Shown here: one piece after another, positions 27,724-36,711 of the stretch | How positions within the stretch are numbered: the first letter of the stretch is position 1 | Layout: every line of letters starts with the position of its first letter | Assembly (NCBI GenBank): GCA_964508765.1 | Contig: CAZDVD010000005.1 | Span: 57,672-121,671 of the forward strand | Length of the DNA: 64,000 nt | Direction of reading: 5' to 3' | Origin: JABMPR01 sp964508765 | GTDB lineage: Bacteria; Fidelibacterota; UBA8477; JABMPR01 | The notes under the pieces: model-generated | The model's database searches: none | The model's input: the letters and a program-made list of their open reading frames with translations, nothing else | Told to the model about the DNA's origin: nothing | Program-made: the position numbers and the translations under genes

Positions 27724-28454
27724 TTCACACCTGCCATTTCCTGTAAAAGAGTACAAGCCAGATGACGTTTATAGGCTGGAGTCCCGAGGTGATCATCGCT
27801 AAAACTAGATTCAACTTTATCCATAAATTTTCGGACTTTAGCTTCATCAGGTTCTGGCTTGGTTTCAAAGAATAGGATTCGTGAACTCTTACCGCCAACA
27901 CATACAGAAATGGTATCCTTCATTTCATTGATCCCAACGAGAACGTAGGCTGGTGCTGAATCAAGCAGAGCAACCCGCTCCAGTTTTACCGCATGCCTGG
28001 GGATGATGATTTTGATAATGATTCCTTCACCATTCCAGTCAGACAACTCAATGGGGTTTTTAGAATCGCTTAGGAGTAATTTCGTTCTTGAAGTGAATAA
28101 GAAAATCAGGAGATCAGAATCAGTCCTGGATCTGGCCATTTCTCCACCAATGGTGCGTTGGTTGCGGATATTCTTGGAGGGACAAGAGGCCTGAATGGCG
28201 CTGGTGAGACGTTCATCATTGAAATGAATCATCTCCTGCAAGGTGCAGCCTGCATCAATGTGGATGTCTTCACCATGGGTCTCGATCTTATCATTTATAA
28301 GATGATTAATATCAAGAAGGGTGCTGATATCATTATCCTTTTGAGCGACCAGATAACTTCCCCCAGCAAAAAGTACAGAGCCTTTTTCCTTGAGCAGCAA
28401 GGATGCTTCACTCAGGGTGTCAGGTTTGATAATTTGTTCAATTGAAGACCACAT
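27720..28454 (-). CDS. Molybdenum hydroxylase FAD subunit, set A
   Basis: A 244-residue FAD-binding subunit, shorter than usual (about 270-290). It has the PP-loop FAGGSYLVAQKD (about 31-42), the second FAD motif NQRTIGGEMAR (about 107-117), and a C-terminal CO-dehydrogenase flavoprotein domain. FAD motifs are somewhat diverged from set B, so cofactor binding may differ. It is the first gene of the tight FAD-FeS-Mo trio, 12 bases behind the aminohydrolase gene. Confidence 0.9.
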   Translation of the reverse strand: MWSSIEQIIKPDTLSEASLLLKEKGSVLFAGGSYLVAQKDNDISTLLDINHLINDKIETHGEDIHIDAGCTLQEMIHFNDERLTSAIQASCPSKNIRNQRTIGGEMARSRTDSDLLIFLFTSRTKLLLSDSKNPIELSDWNGEGIIIKIIIPRHAVKLERVALLDSAPAYVLVGINEMKDTISVCVGGKSSRILFFETKPEPDEAKVRKFMDKVESSFSDDHLGTPAYKRHLACTLLQEMAGVK

Positions 28455-28466
28455 AATTTGACCTAT

Positions 28467-29867
28467 TTATTTATTGATTGATTGAAAATTTAGTTTGGTG
28501 CGTTGCTCAGCTCTTTCAAGCATTTTTGCAGCAAGCCTGTTGTGTTCTGCTATGAGCATAGATTCATCTATTTCTGAATTGCCCTGCTCCAGAACCACCT
28601 TACCCTGAACGATCAGGTAGTCTACAGGTTGATGTCGTGTCGTAAAGATAAGTGCTGCGACTGGATCTGATAGACTTCCTGCCTGGGCTGGGGCATTCAT
28701 GTTGAATATAGCCAGATCAGCCTGTTTCCCCACACTGAGTTGTCCAATATCATCACGACCCAGGGCCGCGGCTCCTCCACGGGTAGCCATTCGCAAAACA
28801 TCTCTGGCGGTAAGCCAATAATCTTGTTCCCTTAATCGGGAGATAAGCATAGCATTGCGCATCTCCAGGAGCATATCCCCTGAATCATTTGAGGCACTGC
28901 CATCAACTCCCAGGCTCACATTAACGTTTGCATCAAGGAGTTCTCGAATTCGGGCAATTCCTGATCCCAACCGCATATTCGATGACGGACAATGAGATAT
29001 GCCAACTTGATTTTCACCCATTAACCTGATTTCGGCGTCGTTCACATGTATGGAATGAGCATACCAGGAATTTGGAGTGAGCCAATTCAACTCCTGCATG
29101 AGGCCAACGGGACGAAAGCCAAAGCTCTCCAGGCAGAAGGCTTCCTCATCCAGTGTTTCAGCGAGGTGAGTATGGATTTGGAGACCATTTGCTATGGCAT
29201 ATTCTGCGGTTTGCTTCATCAGCTCTGGCGTTACGGAGAAGGGCGAGCAGGGAGCAAGAGAAATACGGATCATGGATCCATGGGATTCGTCATGATATTT
29301 TGCCAGCAGACGCTCCGTGTCTTTTTGAATGACGTCTTCGGTCTGGACCACATCATCAGGAGGTAGGCCACCTTTTGATTTGCCCAGCGACATGGAACCC
29401 CGTGTGGGCTGGAATCGAACGCCCAGAGCTTTGGCAGCCTCGATTTCTGTGTCGATCAATTCGGGACTGGCCTTGGATGGGAAGAGATATAGGTGATCAG
29501 TACTGGTAGTCACACCGCTCTTCATCAATTCCAGGAGACCCGTTTGGGTGCTCACGGCAACGGCCTCAGTGGTGAGCTCTCGCCAGACTTCATAGTGATT
29601 GGTCAGCCAGGAGAAAAGCGGTTGATCCTGCATGAGAGGGATATTGCGAGTCAGGGTTTGATATAGGTGATGGTGGGTGTTGATGAATCCAGGAGTGATG
29701 ACCATATTCGTGGCATCAATTGTCCGGTCAGCTTGAATATCCAGTGATTCGGGACCAATAGATTTAATGACACCATTTTCTATGAAGATATGACCACCGG
29801 AAAATTCATCACCAGCATCATTCATTGTGGCAACCCGGAGGGGGTTTTTGATTAGGAGTGTTGACAT
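28467..29867 (-). CDS. 8-oxoguanine/guanine deaminase-like amidohydrolase
   Basis: A 466-residue metal-dependent amidohydrolase. Metal and catalytic residues are in PGFINTHHHLYQTLTRN (about 58-75), HTHLAE (about 231), a His in WYAHSIHV, SHCPSSNMRLGSG, and Asp in LGVDGSASNDSGDML. The HHHLYQTLTR start and WLT..YEVWRE insertion match the 8-oxoguanine deaminase branch (urate-forming) beside guanine and hydroxyatrazine deaminases. In this operon it would convert guanine or 8-oxoguanine to xanthine or urate for the adjacent hydroxylase. Substrate choice cannot be decided from sequence. Confidence 0.88.
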   Translation of the reverse strand: MSTLLIKNPLRVATMNDAGDEFSGGHIFIENGVIKSIGPESLDIQADRTIDATNMVITPGFINTHHHLYQTLTRNIPLMQDQPLFSWLTNHYEVWRELTTEAVAVSTQTGLLELMKSGVTTSTDHLYLFPSKASPELIDTEIEAAKALGVRFQPTRGSMSLGKSKGGLPPDDVVQTEDVIQKDTERLLAKYHDESHGSMIRISLAPCSPFSVTPELMKQTAEYAIANGLQIHTHLAETLDEEAFCLESFGFRPVGLMQELNWLTPNSWYAHSIHVNDAEIRLMGENQVGISHCPSSNMRLGSGIARIRELLDANVNVSLGVDGSASNDSGDMLLEMRNAMLISRLREQDYWLTARDVLRMATRGGAAALGRDDIGQLSVGKQADLAIFNMNAPAQAGSLSDPVAALIFTTRHQPVDYLIVQGKVVLEQGNSEIDESMLIAEHNRLAAKMLERAEQRTKLNFQSINK

Positions 29868-29873
29868 GAATTA

Positions 29874-32800
29874 TTATCGCTTTTCCAAAATTGGGTTCGT
29901 ACTCAAGTTTTCGTACAATACAATCATCGTGAGAGCATCGTTCGTGTTGATACTATCTTCAGACTCCAGATTTGCTGATATTATTCTTTTTGTCTCCCCG
30001 TTGAAAAGAATCTGTCCTTCAATCGATTCAAATAGATAATCATTTGCTTGGACACTCAACTTGCGATGAATCTTCTCATCCTTATATCGTATACCTTCGT
30101 TATCTATGATATAGCCAAAGCTGGAATCATTGTAACTCTGCTCAGAGAGGTGTAGCCTGGGTTTATCCTTGTAAGGGTCCCCAGCAGTGGGGCAGAAGGT
30201 GGTACAGTTTCCGCATTCGTTACAGAAGTCCCCAATGTTGAGCACCTGAGGTTCCTGCTTGATGTCCAATCGGCCTGTCACCTTTAATTCTGGTTTACCA
30301 TTGACCATTTTCACATCATGAATATCGTAGGACACTGGTTTTACTATGTAAGTCAGATTAGCCAGATTGGGGCAAACCCCCACACAGACGCTGCAGTAAT
30401 CATCACAGAGTAAACATCTTGAGGCTTCTGCAATGGCTTCTTCGTGGGTAAGCGTTCGATGGGCTTCAGGAAACTCCTGTGAAGCATCCGGCACAGCCAG
30501 GGGAGGATTGATGCCATACTCTCGCAGGGCTGCTTTTTTCTTTAAATCATCAATAGAAATGAGACGAGGGCTGTTTTCTGGTGGAGTAATCAAACTCGGG
30601 ATACGCTTGAGAATATGTTTGGCTGCCTTCTGTCCATCTCTAATGGCATTTATGACGCTGGAGGCTCCCCGCACGGCATCGCCGCCAGCATAAACATGAG
30701 GAATAGTTGTTGTACAGGTCTCATAATCCACCTGTAGATCATCCTGGTCAACAAAATCAACACTGATGGTCTGTCCAATGGCTGGAATCACGGTATCCAC
30801 GGTGAAATCGAGATACTCACCATTAAGTGGTACTGGTCGGCGGCGACCGCTGGCATCTGGCTCACCCAATTCCATTTTCTGACAATGAATCTGTTTTACT
30901 TGACCATTTCCCATAAATTTTAATGGAGTTACCAGTTCGTGGAAGGTGATGCCCTCAGCCAGCGCAGCTTCGATTTCATCAATATCTGCTGGCATCTCGG
31001 ACGTGGTCCGCCGATAAATAACGTTTACCTTTGCTAACTCACCTGCCAATCGAAGTGCCGTGCGGGCCGCATCCATGGCCGTGTTACCACCCCCGATGAT
31101 AGCAATGTTCTGACCCAGGTTGGGACGCGCTCCCATTCTGACATCTGCGAGAAATTCTAGCGGATTTAGAATACCAGAGAGCGTTTCACCTGCGACCCCA
31201 AGCAGCAATGCCCTTTGAGCTCCGACACCGATGAAGATATCATCATTTGATTCTTGGATTTGTTTATAGAGTTCGGGACCTACAGGGCTATCAAAAAGAA
31301 ATTTGACTCCGAGATTTTTCAACACATCGATATCAAAATTGATGGTTTCGTCACTTAATCTGAATTCAGGAATGGCTCCTGAGACCATGCCTCCCACAAA
31401 AGATTTACTCTCATACACCTCAACTTTGACACCTTGTCGCGCCAGGAAATAAGCGCAGGAGAGTCCTGCAGGACCGGCACCAATTACTGCCACTCTGTGC
31501 TTAATGTTCTCAATATCAGACGCTTTGATTTTGGCGATCTCCTGCTCAGTTACAAAGCGTTTGATTTCACGAATCAAGAGGGGTGAATCATAATTATTTC
31601 GAGTGCATTTTAGTTGACATAAATGATCACAGACATTACCGGTCACTCCAGGGAGGGGATTGGTATCCTGAATGGCTTCAAAAGCCTTATCAAAATTACC
31701 CTGAGAAGTGTGGTAGAGATATTCAGGGATGTTTTGATCTGCAGCACAGGCATCCACACAAGGAGCTGATATGCAATCGAAAGCTCCAAGACTTCGCTTG
31801 GTTTTAATGGAATCAAAATGGTGGCTATGCTTGTGATAGTGAGGATTATGAATGACTTGCTGAGCATAATTCTGCAGCGTGTCTAAACCAGCCTGGTCGA
31901 TATCCTGAGCATCATGCTTCCCCAGAATGAACTGATTCAGACTCTTGGATTCAGTCTCATCCATAGCTTGTTTTAAATTGTCCAGGTATTGGCCCAATCG
32001 CGTATAACCACCAGGTTTCAACACATCAGTACAGGTGGTTACAGGACGGAGATTACATCTCAGAATATCAGCCACATTGAAAGCATCTGCCCCTGCAGAA
32101 AAGGAAATATCTAGCTTTCTATTAAAGTCCTTTTGCAGCTTGGCAGCCAGATTGATGCTAATAGGGTGGAGAGCCCGGCCACTGAGATACATCATGGTTT
32201 CATTCTCAGGAAAAACGGATCGGTGGTTTTGCACTTCCAGCGTGTTGGTCAACTTTAGACCAAAATCAACACCCACTTCATCCGCATGAGCTTGTAGGTT
32301 GTTAATGAGGTTCAGAGCATCTGGATACTTTAAATCGTGGTCAAAGGCCTCATCAGGAACAATAGATGCTTCATAGCCCAGATCTTGATTTAGGATTTGC
32401 CGAAGTTGTTCAGGACCCAACAGGGTAGGGTTCAATTTAACAGCTGTATGATATTTTCGTTCTTTGATGAGGTAAGTCGCGATTCGCTCGATCTCATCTG
32501 GGGGACATCCATGCATGGTGGATAGGGTGATATTGTTTGTCATTCGTGCGGGAATGTCCAAATTTTTTATGTTGGGATAAATAGACTCAATCAGATTCAA
32601 TTTTTCATTAAGCAAACCCTGGCTGTTTTCCATGCCGTCCATGAAATGCTGGACATTGGGCTTCATGATACCTTCAAGATCATAGCCCACACTCATATTG
32701 AAAATCACACCTGCGCCCTGATCTGAATTCCATCCGAGATGGTCTTTCAAAACATGAATAGCTATCCAGGCATTGAGATATTCATCCAGGGATTGCTTCA

Positions 32801-33146
32801 GCTTGAGCTCCTGAGACCATTCACAGTTATAACCTTCATCCTGCATATCAATACAGGGTTTGCTGACCTCAAGTTCATCCAGAGTTTGAACCGTCTTGAG
32901 TTCCATGTAGCGGGCACCACACAACCAGGCAGCAATGATGTTCTGGGAAAGTTGAGTGTGTGGACCAGCAGCTACACCAATGGGTGTTTCCAGCAATTGG
33001 TCATAACGCTGCATGCGAAAGGGATCAGAAATATCAGGCGTGAAGAATAAATCCTTATGTATCCCAAAGAGCTGATCGCTTTTGAGTTCGGTCAACATCC
33101 ACTGGATTAGATGCTGAATGGAAACAGGATAGAATCGGTCATTCAT
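29874..33146 (-). CDS. ygfK: YgfK-like oxidoreductase ('putative selenate reductase' family)
   Basis: A 1090-residue iron-sulfur flavoprotein. Order: an N-terminal dihydroorotate-dehydrogenase-like barrel (about 30-380), a GltD-type adaptor with Cys clusters (CISAPCVDACAADQNIP, NVCDHLCQLKC, about 455-515), two Rossmann folds (VAVIGAGPAGLSCAYFLARQG about 552 and IAIIGGGNTAMDAARTALR about 685), and C-terminal ferredoxin-like clusters (CLLCDDYCSVCVGVCP and CNECGNCTTFCP). YgfK is a member of the conserved yge/ygf set linked to anaerobic urate breakdown and selenium-dependent hydroxylases; the selenate-reductase name is historical. It probably supplies or takes electrons in a purine-ring reduction step. 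Confidence 0.93.
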   Translation of the reverse strand: MNDRFYPVSIQHLIQWMLTELKSDQLFGIHKDLFFTPDISDPFRMQRYDQLLETPIGVAAGPHTQLSQNIIAAWLCGARYMELKTVQTLDELEVSKPCIDMQDEGYNCEWSQELKLKQSLDEYLNAWIAIHVLKDHLGWNSDQGAGVIFNMSVGYDLEGIMKPNVQHFMDGMENSQGLLNEKLNLIESIYPNIKNLDIPARMTNNITLSTMHGCPPDEIERIATYLIKERKYHTAVKLNPTLLGPEQLRQILNQDLGYEASIVPDEAFDHDLKYPDALNLINNLQAHADEVGVDFGLKLTNTLEVQNHRSVFPENETMMYLSGRALHPISINLAAKLQKDFNRKLDISFSAGADAFNVADILRCNLRPVTTCTDVLKPGGYTRLGQYLDNLKQAMDETESKSLNQFILGKHDAQDIDQAGLDTLQNYAQQVIHNPHYHKHSHHFDSIKTKRSLGAFDCISAPCVDACAADQNIPEYLYHTSQGNFDKAFEAIQDTNPLPGVTGNVCDHLCQLKCTRNNYDSPLLIREIKRFVTEQEIAKIKASDIENIKHRVAVIGAGPAGLSCAYFLARQGVKVEVYESKSFVGGMVSGAIPEFRLSDETINFDIDVLKNLGVKFLFDSPVGPELYKQIQESNDDIFIGVGAQRALLLGVAGETLSGILNPLEFLADVRMGARPNLGQNIAIIGGGNTAMDAARTALRLAGELAKVNVIYRRTTSEMPADIDEIEAALAEGITFHELVTPLKFMGNGQVKQIHCQKMELGEPDASGRRRPVPLNGEYLDFTVDTVIPAIGQTISVDFVDQDDLQVDYETCTTTIPHVYAGGDAVRGASSVINAIRDGQKAAKHILKRIPSLITPPENSPRLISIDDLKKKAALREYGINPPLAVPDASQEFPEAHRTLTHEEAIAEASRCLLCDDYCSVCVGVCPNLANLTYIVKPVSYDIHDVKMVNGKPELKVTGRLDIKQEPQVLNIGDFCNECGNCTTFCPTAGDPYKDKPRLHLSEQSYNDSSFGYIIDNEGIRYKDEKIHRKLSVQANDYLFESIEGQILFNGETKRIISANLESEDSINTNDALTMIVLYENLSTNPILEKR

Positions 33147-33154
33147 GCGAAAAG

Positions 33155-33706
33155 TTAATCCTGATAACCATGATTGTGTTTATCAGAAGCCCACATCAGC
33201 AGGTTTTGATCAATATAGTTTCGAACATTATCCAATTCTTTCTCGGTTCGAATAATTCGATCATGAAATCTGGATTGCCAGATAGAGACACCAGGTGTTT
33301 GGCGAAGGATGTTTATGCTTTTAGTTGTAGCGGATTTATATGCTCCCACAATAGTAGATATCGAGCCCGGGATCGGTTTGCCAAATTTTTGTTTGGATTG
33401 TTTTGGAGCGGCGGGGCGCGCCCCGCCGGTACCAGGAGGAATAATTATTATTCCGTGCAAATGATTTGGCATCACGACAAACCGATCAGAAACAATATTT
33501 TCCCTGATTTCAAAAGTTTTATGCCATTCAAATTCTGCGATTCTACCAAAATCGTTTAATTCCATAATACCTTTCCTGATGTCGCCAAACAGCAGATACC
33601 TCTTTGCGGTGCAAATGGTAACAAAATAAATACCCTCGCTTGAGTAATCCCAGCCCTCAAGACGTCTTGAGCCACGTATAAATCTGTCATAGTAAGAGGC
33701 ATTCAT
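33155..33706 (-). CDS. REP-associated tyrosine transposase-like protein (RAYT, Y1_Tnp)
   Basis: A 183-residue HUH single-strand nuclease of the IS200/RAYT type: RLEGWDYSSEGIYFVTICTA N-terminal motif, VVMPNHLHGIIII with the paired His of the HUH site (about 77-89), and a C-terminal helix with the likely catalytic Tyr (NVRNYIDQNL). These proteins mobilise short palindromic REP sequences. It sits inside the purine operon, overlapping the FAD-B stop by four bases and ending eight bases before ygfK, so it is probably co-transcribed. A 20-bp GC palindrome lies in its coding sequence. No IS ends were found, which supports a domesticated RAYT over an autonomous element. Confidence 0.9.
   Translation of the reverse strand: MNASYYDRFIRGSRRLEGWDYSSEGIYFVTICTAKRYLLFGDIRKGIMELNDFGRIAEFEWHKTFEIRENIVSDRFVVMPNHLHGIIIIPPGTGGARPAAPKQSKQKFGKPIPGSISTIVGAYKSATTKSINILRQTPGVSIWQSRFHDRIIRTEKELDNVRNYIDQNLLMWASDKHNHGYQD
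33409..33428. repeat. Perfect 20-bp GC-only palindrome inside the RAYT gene
   Basis: Centred at 33418/33419, every base from 33409 to 33428 pairs with its mirror, and all are G or C. It encodes the Gly-Ala-Arg-Pro stretch (GGARPA) between the HUH motif and the C-terminal helix, a region of no fixed fold. It looks like a REP-type hairpin inserted in frame, or a target of the encoded protein. Confidence 0.75.
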
Positions 33707-34524
33707 CTCATCAAAAATTCCATCACCAAATTCACAATAACCCGCTTTCGATAGACAGCAGTAGCTCTGATATCATCTATAGGTGAAATATCTGCCTCAA
33801 TCAGCAAGGGCCAGTCTTCAGGCCGGCTGGTTTTATCCAGAATGGTACTGGTTAATTTATCAAGGGTGACAACGGTTGGAGCCACCGCTCCACAGGCTAT
33901 TCTCAGGTGTTGAAAATCCTCACCCCTCTTAGAATATACAAAAGCTAGATTTACTACAGATATAGCCATGGATTGACGTAAACCAACTTTCTGAAATGTG
34001 GAATTGAAGTGTTGACGTTTCAAGGTAACGGAGACTAAAATCTCACTGGGCTGTAAAGCGGTCTTACCTGGTCCCAGGATGAAATCTTGAATGGGAGTTT
34101 GTCGTTCACCATCAGGTCCGATCAATGTGAGTGTTGCTTCGAATGCGTAGAGTGCGGGTAACAGATCCCCTGCTGGAGAAGCATTGACGATGTTTCCTCC
34201 AATGGTTCCCCGATGACGAATTTGAGCTCCTGCGAAATCATGAGCTGCCATGTGCAAAGCAGTAAATTCAGACTGGATCAACTGATTCTCCTGAATAACC
34301 TGAATGCTGGTTAGAGCGCCAATCTGTATTGAATCCTCTTTGATACTTATGTGGTACAGATCAGACAGCTTTTTGAGATCGATGAGATGATCTGGCATCG
34401 GTTTTCCGCGTTCGTAACGAGGCATCAAATCCGTTCCACCTGCCAGCAGGGTTGCGGTCTGATCTGAAAGGCTCGAACTCAGTTCAATAAATTCTCGGAT
34501 GGATGTGGGTTGATAAAATTGCAT
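33703..34524 (-). CDS. Molybdenum hydroxylase FAD subunit, set B (YgfM/XdhB-like)
   Basis: A 273-residue FAD subunit with LLAGGTDLMPRYERGK (FAD PP-loop, about 24-39), QIRHRGTIGGNIVNASPAGDLLPAL (about 103-127), and the CO-dehydrogenase flavoprotein C-terminal domain. Its partner FeS subunit lies just upstream beyond the GxxExxY gene; the large subunit is 8 kb upstream at 42392. The 3' end is fused by four bases to the RAYT gene, and the protein ends in FLMR, so the insertion may have altered its last residues. Confidence 0.93.
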   Translation of the reverse strand: MQFYQPTSIREFIELSSSLSDQTATLLAGGTDLMPRYERGKPMPDHLIDLKKLSDLYHISIKEDSIQIGALTSIQVIQENQLIQSEFTALHMAAHDFAGAQIRHRGTIGGNIVNASPAGDLLPALYAFEATLTLIGPDGERQTPIQDFILGPGKTALQPSEILVSVTLKRQHFNSTFQKVGLRQSMAISVVNLAFVYSKRGEDFQHLRIACGAVAPTVVTLDKLTSTILDKTSRPEDWPLLIEADISPIDDIRATAVYRKRVIVNLVMEFLMR

Positions 34525-34526
34525 AA

Positions 34527-34943
34527 TTAATTTGCCGCTGAATCACGCGGTTCTACACGGATCCTTTTTCTAGAATTTTCAAAAACAAACCGCTTAAAGC
34601 TTGGCTTCTGACCAAAATTTATCAACAAACCAACCTCAATATCCGTTGCCTTTAAATAGTTCAGTAGTTGAGCTTCATGCACCGGGCTGAGTGTTTTAAC
34701 GGCTTTAAGTTCTAGAATTACTTTGTTGTTTATTACCAAATCAGCTCGAAACAAACCAAGGCTTTGTCCGCGAAAGAAGACGGGTATCTCCTTCTGGCAT
34801 TCAACCATCAAACCAAAATCTTTCAGGACGATTGCCAAGGCTGACTCATAGACTGATTCTAAAAATCCAGAGCCCAACTCATTGTAAACCTCATAAAAGG
34901 CTTTGATTATTTTTTCAGTTATTTCGCTATGCTTTAATTTCAT
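34527..34943 (-). CDS. GxxExxY protein (PD-(D/E)XK nuclease-like fold)
   Basis: A 138-residue protein with the family motif GSGFLESVYE (about 24-33) and a PD-(D/E)XK-like core, FRADLVINNKVILELKAV, followed by LNYLKATDIEVGLLINFG. Function is unknown; members occur in many copies in environmental genomes, commonly flanked by characteristic short repeats. It splits the FeS and FAD genes of set B and is bordered by such a repeat, so it looks like a small mobile cassette rather than a purine enzyme. Confidence 0.92.
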   Translation of the reverse strand: MKLKHSEITEKIIKAFYEVYNELGSGFLESVYESALAIVLKDFGLMVECQKEIPVFFRGQSLGLFRADLVINNKVILELKAVKTLSPVHEAQLLNYLKATDIEVGLLINFGQKPSFKRFVFENSRKRIRVEPRDSAAN

Positions 34944-34977
34944 TTATCCGTGCTCATCAGCGTTTATCGGCGGCCCC
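34944..34977. repeat. Dispersed repeat bordering the GxxExxY gene
   Basis: The stretch ATCCGTGCTCATCAGCG-TTTATCGGCGG matches the pattern of the very common 'atccgcgttcatcagcgttcatcggcgg' intergenic repeat. A related CCGCTG...CGCGG block is at the other end of the gene (34533-34550). The repeat supplies the last residues and the stop codon of the neighbouring [2Fe-2S] subunit. Confidence 0.65.
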
Positions 34978-35442
34978 CTCTATCGCATCCACAATTTTGT
35001 GATAGCCAGTACAGCGACAGATGTTCCCAGACAACTCGTATTTGATTTCATCCCGTGTGGGATGAGGGTTGCGCTCCAACAGTTTTTCCCCGGTGAGAAC
35101 CATGCCTGGAATGCAATAACCACACTGGACAGCATGGTGGTCTTCGAAAGATTTTTGCATAGCAGTGAGTTCCTGGGTATCAGCCAGACCCTCAATAGTA
35201 ATGACATAGCCACCATGAGTTTCCACAGCCAAAATGAGACATGAATTCACAGTCTGCCCATTTAGAATGACCGTGCAGGCTCCACATTCGCCTTCACCGC
35301 AGACCTCTTTAGTACCGGTGAGTCTCAGGTCATCTCTTAAGAAATCCAGAAGTCTTAAGTGAGTAGGAACTTCTCGCTGAATCAGTTCACCATTAATGGT
35401 GACTTCGAGTTTGAAAGTATGGGGTTTGTGATGATGTAACAT
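34957..35442 (-). CDS. Molybdenum hydroxylase [2Fe-2S] subunit, set B
   Basis: A 161-residue subunit with CGEGECGACTVILNG and NSCLIL (first cluster) and CGYCIPGM...NICRCTGY (second cluster). It is the electron-transfer partner of FAD-B and the large subunit at 42392-44656. The C-terminal GAADKR and the TGA stop fall inside the repeat that borders the GxxExxY gene, so the original 3' end has been replaced, without touching either Fe-S motif. Confidence 0.95.
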   Translation of the reverse strand: MLHHHKPHTFKLEVTINGELIQREVPTHLRLLDFLRDDLRLTGTKEVCGEGECGACTVILNGQTVNSCLILAVETHGGYVITIEGLADTQELTAMQKSFEDHHAVQCGYCIPGMVLTGEKLLERNPHPTRDEIKYELSGNICRCTGYHKIVDAIEGAADKR

Positions 35443-35444
35443 GT

Positions 35445-36686
35445 TTAATCCCGGGAATTATCCAGATAGGTTTCCATATCCGCTAGCGTTGCGTTAACTG
35501 CTTCCACAGGCCTGAGAAGTTTCTGAGCATTTTCTGTATCTTTGAGTCCAGATCCTGTGATGAGCACAACGATGTGATCACTGCCTTTAAATAGTCCTGA
35601 ATCGGATGCTTGCAAGAAACCGGCATAGGCTGCCGCTGCAGCAGGTTCGGCAAAAATTCCAGTTGTTTCAGAGAGGTGCTTTTGAGCTTTCAGAATATTG
35701 GCATCACTTACTTTGAAACCCCTGCCACCGCTTTCAATAATGGCTCGCCTGGCCTTGCCGCCATCGCGGGGTTGGTCCACACTGATACTGTCGGCAATGG
35801 TATTCGCTTTTACCGCCTGGATCTTCCCTTCATGTGAAAGACTGTCAACGATGGCTGCTGAACCCTGGGCTTGAACCCCATGTATGGCAGGCATAAAATC
35901 AATCCATTTGAGCGAGAGTAGATCGAAGAAGCCTTTATATACACCTGAGATGATGCAGCCATCACCCACGGGAACGAATATATGATCCGGAACTTTCCAG
36001 TTGTTTTCCTCAGCTATTTCCAGGGCAACGGTCTTCTTCCCCTCAGCCAGAATGGGGTTTATGCCAGTATTGCGGCAATAACTCTGATGCTTTTGGGCCC
36101 ACTCAAAAGCCAGATCAAAGGCGGTATCGTAATTGGCATTCACTGGAACCAGTTGAGCACCATGCTGGAGGATTTGAGTCAGTTTTGCCGGAGGGGCCGT
36201 GGCCGGGGCAAGGATGATGCTCTTTATCCCATGATAAGCAGAAAGGGCTGCCAGAGAAGAGCCTGCATTCCCAGTAGAAGCAGCAATAATCGTATCTTGA
36301 CCTTGCTCTACAGCATGTTGTATTGCCAGCTCACTGGCTCTATCCTTTAATGACCCTGAAGGGTTGCGAGTGTCATCTTTGATTTGAAAACGGGTGAGCC
36401 CATGCTCGCTTGCGATTCTGGGAAACTCCACCATTGGAGTTCCACCGACTCGCAAAGATTTGTTTTCAGGAGCTGCCTTCACCGGGAGAATGGGAAGGTA
36501 ACGCCACATGGAAGCATCATGGTCCTTATTCAAAGATAAGGGTCCACAGGTAGCAGCTATTTTGTTGTAGTCATATACAAAATCAAGATTCTGGCCGCAT
36601 TTTGGACAGGTATATGAGAACGGATCAGCTGGTACCATCCACTTGCACTGGAAACATTGTAAACCAAGAATCGCTTCAGAAATCAA
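35445..36686 (-). CDS. Threonine-synthase-like PLP enzyme with N-terminal zinc ribbon
   Basis: A 413-residue fold-type II PLP enzyme. An N-terminal Cys4 ribbon (CFQCKWMV...YTCPKCG, about 11-34) precedes the catalytic domain; the PLP lysine is in NPSGSLKDRAS (about 108-118), with the phosphate loop STGNAGSSLAAL and C-terminal LITGSGLKD. It resembles archaeal-type threonine synthase. In yge/ygf clusters a PLP enzyme (YgeX, diaminopropionate ammonia-lyase) handles the late product; this protein has the same place but is a different subfamily. A true threonine synthase role is possible but would not explain the location. Confidence 0.87.
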   Translation of the reverse strand: MISEAILGLQCFQCKWMVPADPFSYTCPKCGQNLDFVYDYNKIAATCGPLSLNKDHDASMWRYLPILPVKAAPENKSLRVGGTPMVEFPRIASEHGLTRFQIKDDTRNPSGSLKDRASELAIQHAVEQGQDTIIAASTGNAGSSLAALSAYHGIKSIILAPATAPPAKLTQILQHGAQLVPVNANYDTAFDLAFEWAQKHQSYCRNTGINPILAEGKKTVALEIAEENNWKVPDHIFVPVGDGCIISGVYKGFFDLLSLKWIDFMPAIHGVQAQGSAAIVDSLSHEGKIQAVKANTIADSISVDQPRDGGKARRAIIESGGRGFKVSDANILKAQKHLSETTGIFAEPAAAAAYAGFLQASDSGLFKGSDHIVVLITGSGLKDTENAQKLLRPVEAVNATLADMETYLDNSRD

Positions 36687-36711
36687 AAGGTGCTCCTCAG
36701 ATTGGTTAATG

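Noticed and set aside
33155..33706. A complete IS200-type insertion sequence
   Set aside because: No IS ends, no second gene, and it is neatly set in the operon; a RAYT is the better reading.
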